A DNA stretch of 64,000 bases from Monilinia fructicola (Eukaryota; Ascomycota; Leotiomycetes; Helotiales; Sclerotiniaceae). Of the stretch, positions 58,220-64,000 are shown one piece after another. Every line of letters begins with the position of its first letter. Within the stretch, counting starts at the first letter, position 1. Below the pieces are notes generated by a model. That model was given only the letters and a program-made list of their open reading frames with translations. It was not told the DNA's origin and made no database searches. The position numbers and the translations under genes were made by a program. The DNA is taken from positions 992,001 through 1,056,000 of the forward strand of contig VICG01000011.1 of NCBI GenBank assembly GCA_008692225.1. Direction: 5' to 3'.

Positions 58220-60834
58220 GTCGACTCACATGAACCATGTCAGGAAGAGGATGGAGAATAAAGAATGGGCATGAACTTGGGCAAGCGAACAGAGCTTCCG
58301 CTCAAAGTTTAAAAAAGCATTACAGGAATTAGACTAATTATTTCTTTCTATCTGTACAGCGTGCTCCGTACATTACAAGTACCAAGGAGAAGACGTGACG
58401 TGACGTGACGTGATGTGATATTGATGTTGGGCAAGATCGCAATCAACCAACGCACGAATGAGAGAGCAGGGAGACAGAGGAGAGGAGAAAAACCGTGCAG
58501 TGACAAGACAATCTTGCACAGCATGTACTCAGCATCCAGACCTTCGTCCGACGAGATGATGCTGTCATCCGTATTGTATTAAAAGTTGTATTAGATAGAA
58601 TTCATCTATCTCAAATATCCGAGATTGGATACCAAGAATGGATCCCCAATTTGTCCGCTTCCACCTAGAGAAAGAAAATATCAAACCCATACAAGTATAG
58701 TAAGTAAGGTTACAGCTTGGATCCAAAACGTTTTGTCTGCGACTACACTACCTAGCCACTCCGTACAACTGTGACTCTTGTATCGTTTAGACGGGCCGCG
58801 TGAATCTTTTTCCTTCCCCTAGGTAGGTAGGTAGGTCTAGGTCTATCTAGTAGGTTTGCTATTCGGATTCGGCTTCAGCTACCCAAGTAAGTATATTTCC
58901 AGGTTATATCCATTGCCCAGGTGCAAGCTGCTACGCTTAGTTGGGTAATTATATATTTATTTACACTTACCTAGGTACCGCTATGGCTGTCTATTTACCT
59001 CTCTATCTACTTCCAGGTTGTATCTGCTCGAGTAGTATCCATCCAATATCATCCATGGATCTACTTATTATCATTATCATTATTATTATTATCATTGTCA
59101 TTATCATTACTGTATTATTATCATGGTATTATATCACCATGGTACTGTACAGAGTCCTGTTCTATTACACTTATTTAGCCGAGGATCAAACTTTCAAATA
59201 ATCCTACCCAAATGCTCGAACATCCCTCCTCAGTCCTCACTCCCTCCCATCCTACTCGGCACTGGACAGAGTGCTCCGTACAGACTTACGGACTTCCCCT
59301 TTCGTCACAGCACAGGACTTTTGGTCCACTGCGCAGATGGTTTCCACGTTTTTTTCCTTCTCGCGTTCCCTTTGCTGTAAGGTTACTGTACTGTCAAATA
59401 CTGCAAGTCCCATCCTCCGCTTTCCCGTAGATATTCCGTGGTAAGGAGAACGCCGCTAATGGCTTCTCATTGCCCAATCTAATCGGGTTCATGGACTCGA
59501 ATCGGCATCTTTGACTTCCTTCTTCCTGTTTGGTCAGAAATGCTTCGAATGGGGGTCCCGGATCATGATGATGTCTCGAAGAACTTCCTTGCTTCTTCTT
59601 TTTTTCTTTCTTTCTTCCTTTGGGATTCCAGGTACATGACCCGGATTACAAGGAAACCTTGTAACAGGGACAGGGATGAAAATCATATCTTAATTGTTCA
59701 CAGTATTATATTTCATATTATATTTTAATTGTTAATTAATTATCTTTTATTCTAGATTTTATCAATACAATCCTTCTTTGTCGGATTTCCAAGGTACTCC
59801 TACTCCTACTGTAATATTGCTGGGGCAAAAGAATTTACTGCTCTCTAGATGATACATGGATGAATTGTAACAATCGACGATTAGCTGAAGTTGAGTGCAT
59901 CTTTAACTTGAGAAATTCCTCAAGACTTCCTTTCTGGCAATCAGATCGTTTTCTTGCCAAGTTGACTGACTCCCTTGCCTTGTTAGTAGGATTAGTCGGT
60001 ACCTAGGTAAGTCGTACAATACACATAAGATCTTACATCTACCTAGGCAATTTATATGCTTTTATATACTTTTATATACTTTTCTTCCGTCGCCCAAAAT
60101 ACCTTACCTCATACTGTAACGAATAATAACGATCCATCCATTTCCAAGGTTTCAAGATTTCAAGGTTTAAAGGTTGAAAGGTCTAATAAAGGTCTAAAGG
60201 TCTAAAGGTCCAAAGGTCCAAAGGTCTAAAGCTCAGCAGTCTCCTCTGTACTCTGTACTATTTTTATTAAGGGTAGGCAAGCACACGACCCACCGCCACT
60301 TGCCGTCATTTACCTCTCTCCGTGTTACTTCGGGTCCTTTACTATTTCCTCATTGCGACTTGCTATATACTTCTCTTGTTTTCCCATCTTTTCAAGTTTT
60401 TGACTGATGGTTGGAACGCATTACGACTACTATTATAATCACCACTTCGCTATTGATCATATATATATTAGATATTCTTTGTGGTCTTCCTCACTCAGTA
60501 CCTGTCCTGTCACATTAACAAACCTTCCCAAGAAGTGAACACCTACTTATATATACTTATATTTATTTATATTATATTATATGTGTATAATATAATATAT
60601 TAAAATATATATACACATACATACATCTCACGCACGCAGCACACACATATATACAACCCTCAGCGAATATCAGTTTGCGATTTCATACCTATATATATGA
60701 CATCATTCATATTAACACCTACTTCCTTCTATCTTGTCCGGCAACTAAATTCGCGTTGATTCTCGGACCTTTCTTCTACCAGTTACAAAGAATCCCCCAC
60801 AAACCAAAGCTATTAAACAACCTCTTTAGCAATC

Positions 60835-61596
60835 ATGTTGTCTTACGAAAATCGTTCCAATATGGCTCAGCCAACTCCAGCTATGCCTGATCATTTACCA
60901 ATATCGACCTCGTCGTCGGCCTCCAATTCATTGACCAATGGCGCATCAAGACAGCCGAAGACAGACCACTCTCACATTTGGTTGATTACCGGCCCTGCTG
61001 GATGTGGCAAGAGTACAGTGGCTCAATATGTTTGCCAATTCCATGAACTTGCCATATATTGAAGGAGACGAGGTATTTACACATCCACCTTGTTTTGCCC
61101 AAAGAAACACAGAGCACAGAACACAAAACTAACCAAAACCCAAAACAGTACCATCCCAAAGCAAACATTGACAAAATGGCCAAAGGCATTCCGCTCAATG
61201 ATGAAGATCGCTGGGGACTGGCTCACCAAACTCCGCGACGAATCCGTTAGCCGCTTGAACTCGGGTTCGCAAGGCGTTGTCCTCACCTGCTCCGCCCTGA
61301 AACGCAAATACCGTGACGTTATCCGTGTAGCGTCCTACTACAACCACAGCGTTTTCGTTCACTTCGTATACCTGCATGCTAGCGAGGAAACGTTACTCGA
61401 GCGAGTCGGGGCTCGAAAGGGTCACTTTATGGGCGCGAACATGGTCCACAGCCAATTCGGCATTCTCGAACCCCCTACAAAAGACGAGACGGATGTGATT
61501 CAGGTGGATGTTAGCGGATCGCTAGAAGAGGTTGAGCGTGACGCATTGGCCAAGATTCACAACGCGATCGCAAAGGAATTGGCGAGGGATTCATGA
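60835..61596 (+). CDS. Gluconokinase (two frame breaks)
   Basis: Phosphorylates D-gluconate to 6-phosphogluconate with ATP, feeding the pentose-phosphate pathway. Exon 1 60835-61072, intron 61073-61148 (GTATTT...CAG), exon 2 61149-61596. The P-loop GPAGCGKST lies near residue 53-61 and is followed by LPYIEGDE|YHPKANIDKMAKG across the splice, then VVLTCSALKRKYRDVIR and ARKGHFMGANMVHSQF, all signature segments. Two one-base insertions, CC at 61041-61042 and G4 at 61213-61216, must be ignored; both exon lengths then close, giving 227 residues. The first 40 residues are a Ser/Pro/Thr-rich extension, common in fungi. Cytosolic. Confidence 0.92.
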
Positions 61597-63072
61597 TTTT
61601 CACATATCTGCAGCGGTGGGGATGTACGGGATACTCCTAGTGGAGAAATAGAGGGCAGGTTTTCCTTTCATTCACGGCGCTCGGTATCAATTGGAGGACT
61701 AGATATCCTTCATCGTCCATCCTCGAATCAACAATCGCGGATGTCTTCTCGGCTACAGGATTCGGAGTTGCTCGGGTCATTTCATTCTTCATGTGTCTGT
61801 TTCCAGGCTTTGCGCATACGGATCTACGGGGGCGGAGGACGGGGCTAGCAAAATGGCATTGGCGTTGATGTTTCTCTTTTTACCACTGCTGTAGCCAAAT
61901 ACAGCTTTTACTTAAGTTCTTCACATGCATCATTTTCTATCAAGGGGTGCGCTTCCTGCTGCAAGACGAGAAGATGAGAAGGGGTAGTGACGAAGAAGAG
62001 ACATGGATGCACAACCACGCAATTAGATTAATAAAGAGCATCACCCATCACACACTCTCGTGCACCCATCTCCACATGGTTCAATTCGTGGCTCTTCTCC
62101 CTGTTCCCTCCCTTCACGGCCCTCCGCGGTGCAGCCCCTGCGCACAATGGCCAAATTTCATTTCTCGTCACGGTGTCATGTACGCATTCTTTCAGAGGGC
62201 GGTCGGTCTCAGACGACGATTGTTTCACCGCTAGCTATATTTCGCTCACTCACCCCTCTCCCATTTCTCCAATTTAACATTTTACCCATACCCACCCATA
62301 CCCACCCACACCCACACACACAGCTCGATGCGAATGCGAATGCGGGGTAGCGACCAACCCCGGAAAATCATGTTCATGGACCCTAGTTTCGACAACGCAT
62401 TGGGGGGTGCGACAGGGCAGGGCTGAGGGAAGTGTGCATGCATGGTTTGTGCTTTGGCATTGGAGGAGGGATTTTGGGGCAAGGGGGAAGGGGGAAGGGG
62501 AGGGGGGCGGAGGATACGATGGATGGACCTGGGAGGTTTATCTGCCAAGAACTGATATGTGCTTGATTTATGTATGGATGTATCAATGTATATATTGCTC
62601 GGTATGCTACGCTTATGCTATGCTATGGTATGCTATGGTATGCTGATGCTTCGCTCGCGGGTGCTCGCAAGAAAAAGTGCATTATCCATATCATTGAGCC
62701 CGGAGAGCTGAACCTAAACTCCTCTTTTAACACCGAATGCAACGCAGACGTTTCAACGGGTAGGTTGCATTGAATGCGGTTGCCTAATTCATCTGCGTGG
62801 GATTGACTTTGTGACTTTGCCTACCCAATTGGATGTGGGAAACGAGACGTATCGTTATGTCCGGATGGTATTATACGGTATCACTCTTTCGTATGTCGTG
62901 TTTCTATCATATATCATAAAGGCATGCAGAATGCGGTGCTGATGAGATCTTGTGGTCTGGAACGAAAAGTGATCTCGTGGTGTGGACTATCTCAGCCGGT
63001 TCCAATCGGTCTATACGTATGCAAGGCGAGATGGGGCAGTGATGTCATGTATGTGAGATGTGCAGGAGTAAA
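61597..63072. other. Spacer between convergent gluconokinase and E2 genes
   Basis: No gene supported. It contains ACCCATACCC/CACACA units at 62283-62325, G-rich tracts at 62460-62510 and TATGCTATGG units at 62600-62645. Overlapping short frames on both strands lack domains. Confidence 0.55.
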
Positions 63073-64000
63073 CTATTTCATGTGCAGTAGCATGGTTTCT
63101 GGACCTTCAATATACCCTCTGACCATTTCGGCTGCGCGTGCCATGGTTGCACCATCGATTACGCGATGGTCGGCGCTCCAGCTGAAGTTGACGACTTGTT
63201 TTGAGATGACGTTCCGTGGGCATCAAAGGCGGGGATAGTCCGAAGTTTGCCGATGCCAAGGATCGCGAGTTGAGAGTCGACGATGATAGGGGAGAGGTAG
63301 GTGCCACCGATGTTGCCAATATTAGAGATGGTTATAGTGCCACCTGAGAGGTGAGAAGATGTGAGTGCAGAGGTTGTGGCAAGAGATTGGAGGGCCGTGA
63401 GAGATTGGGCTATGGAAAGAAGGGTGGAGGTAGTCTGGGCGTGCTTCAGGACTGGGACGAGAAGGCCTGTGGGGGTGTCCATTGCGATCCCGATATTGTG
63501 TTGGGGACGCATTCTTAAGATTGGCTTTTGAGAATTCGGGTCAACATCAAGTCGGGCATTTAAAATAGGGTAATGGTTGAGAGTCAAAGACACAGCTTTG
63601 ACAATGAATGGGAGGTAAGACAGTTTAGCGACCCCGTTTACGGGAGAGCTTGCCAATTGTTTGTTGATCCGATCCCGTACTTGAGAGAGTTTAGTGAAGT
63701 CAATCTCATCCGCATAGAGAAAGTGAGGAATGGTCAGCGACCTGGTCATCGTCTTGAACATTTGTTGCTGAATTGGCGTTAATGAAGTTGTGTATTCCTT
63801 CTGGGGCTCGCTGTCGACCGCCGAAAATGGTTCTTGGCTTGTTGATGGAGCTCCATCTCTCTGTTTTGCAAACTGGTATACATCATCCTTGAGTACACGA
63901 CCATCTTTGCCTGTACCAGTTACATCTAGTATATTTACATCCAACTCTTTTGTGAGATGTCGTACAGCAGGTGTTGCCAATGCTGCATGCTTTCCTTTCG
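63073..64000 (-). CDS. Branched-chain 2-oxoacid dehydrogenase E2 (lipoamide acyltransferase), 3' part
   Basis: Core acyltransferase of the mitochondrial branched-chain keto-acid dehydrogenase complex. The 5' part (lipoyl domain and presequence) is outside the window. Visible in order: the E3-binding domain (ALATPAVRHLTKELDVN, GTGKDGRVLKDDVYQF), a Ser/Gln linker, and the catalytic domain (SLTIPHFLYADEIDFTKL, KLSYLPFIVKAVSLTL, HNIGIAMDTPTGLLVPVL, GTITISNIGNIGGTYLSPI), with the active-site motif SADHRVIDGATMAR near 63150. Choice of E2b over pyruvate or oxoglutarate E2 rests on SLTIPHFLYADEID and the C-terminus. One missing base (plus-strand TT 63212-63213) breaks the frame before the active site; bridged, it ends ETMLLHMK. 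Confidence 0.92.

Larger units (their letters stand above)
54761..60834. other. Six-kilobase gene-free block with repeats and two TIR elements
   Basis: No convincing protein gene. Contents: TCATG units at 54965-54987, C-runs at 55591-55612, GGACA units at 56524-56554, a 236-bp MITE at 56555-56790, an 18-bp perfect palindrome at 56854-56871, the 1.1-kb hairpin element at 57098-58219, GTGAC units at 58396-58415, TAGG units at 58821-58838, ATT/ATC repeats at 59069-59115 and AAAGGTCTAAAGG units at 60170-60230. ACTCCGTA-type and CCTAGGTA-type motifs are dense here. The right edge is the promoter of the gluconokinase gene, with AT-rich and CACA-rich sequence at 60540-60660. Confidence 0.65.

Overview
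The window is nuclear DNA of a filamentous ascomycete. Genes have short introns (about 49-100 bp, GT-AG with CTAAC/CTAAT-type branch points), intergenic DNA is rich in microsatellites, and there are Zn2Cys6, HeLo and fungal-type transporter genes. The protein flavour suggests Leotiomycetes/Helotiales (Botrytis-Sclerotinia-like); that placement is an inference, not shown by any marker here.

Layout. 0-12 kb: 3' end of a PMC-type Ca2+-ATPase, a Sir2 deacetylase, and a ten-exon BRE4/aromatic-acid-exporter-like membrane protein. 12-22 kb: tRNA-Trp(CCA), two tRNA-Ser(AGA) copies about 8 kb apart, a GC-rich cyanamide-hydratase-like HD protein and a vacuolar endopolyphosphatase, with long repeat-rich spacers. 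22-31 kb: an FCY2-like purine-cytosine permease, a SAM methyltransferase and an unrecognised Ser-rich protein in sparse DNA. 33-48 kb: the densest part, with ERB1, a Zn2Cys6/AflR-like regulator, a HeLo-pseudokinase, ERV29, verprolin, a mitochondrial membrane protein and an unknown multi-span membrane protein. 51-55 kb: CHORD/CS protein, a glutaredoxin-like protein and an HpcH/HpaI aldolase whose first intron holds a 7-bp minisatellite. 54.8-60.8 kb: a gene-free block with two terminal-inverted-repeat elements. 60.8-64 kb: gluconokinase and the 3' part of the branched-chain keto-acid dehydrogenase E2.

The genes do not form one pathway; this is mostly housekeeping sequence with scattered accessory genes, and no complete biosynthetic cluster is visible. 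Links are local: Ca2+-ATPase and endopolyphosphatase both concern vacuolar storage, ERV29 and verprolin concern secretion and actin, gluconokinase and BCKDH E2 are carbon catabolism.

The most notable points are (1) an MLKL-like HeLo plus pseudokinase protein, (2) a 1.1-kb inverted-repeat element built from hairpin modules and very AT-rich blocks, (3) a 236-bp MITE with perfect 27-bp inverted repeats and TA flanks, and (4) about 20 one- or two-base frame breaks in ten genes, nearly all in short homopolymers. The last point suggests uncorrected sequencing indels rather than true pseudogenes, so coding calls that cross these breaks should be read as conceptual.
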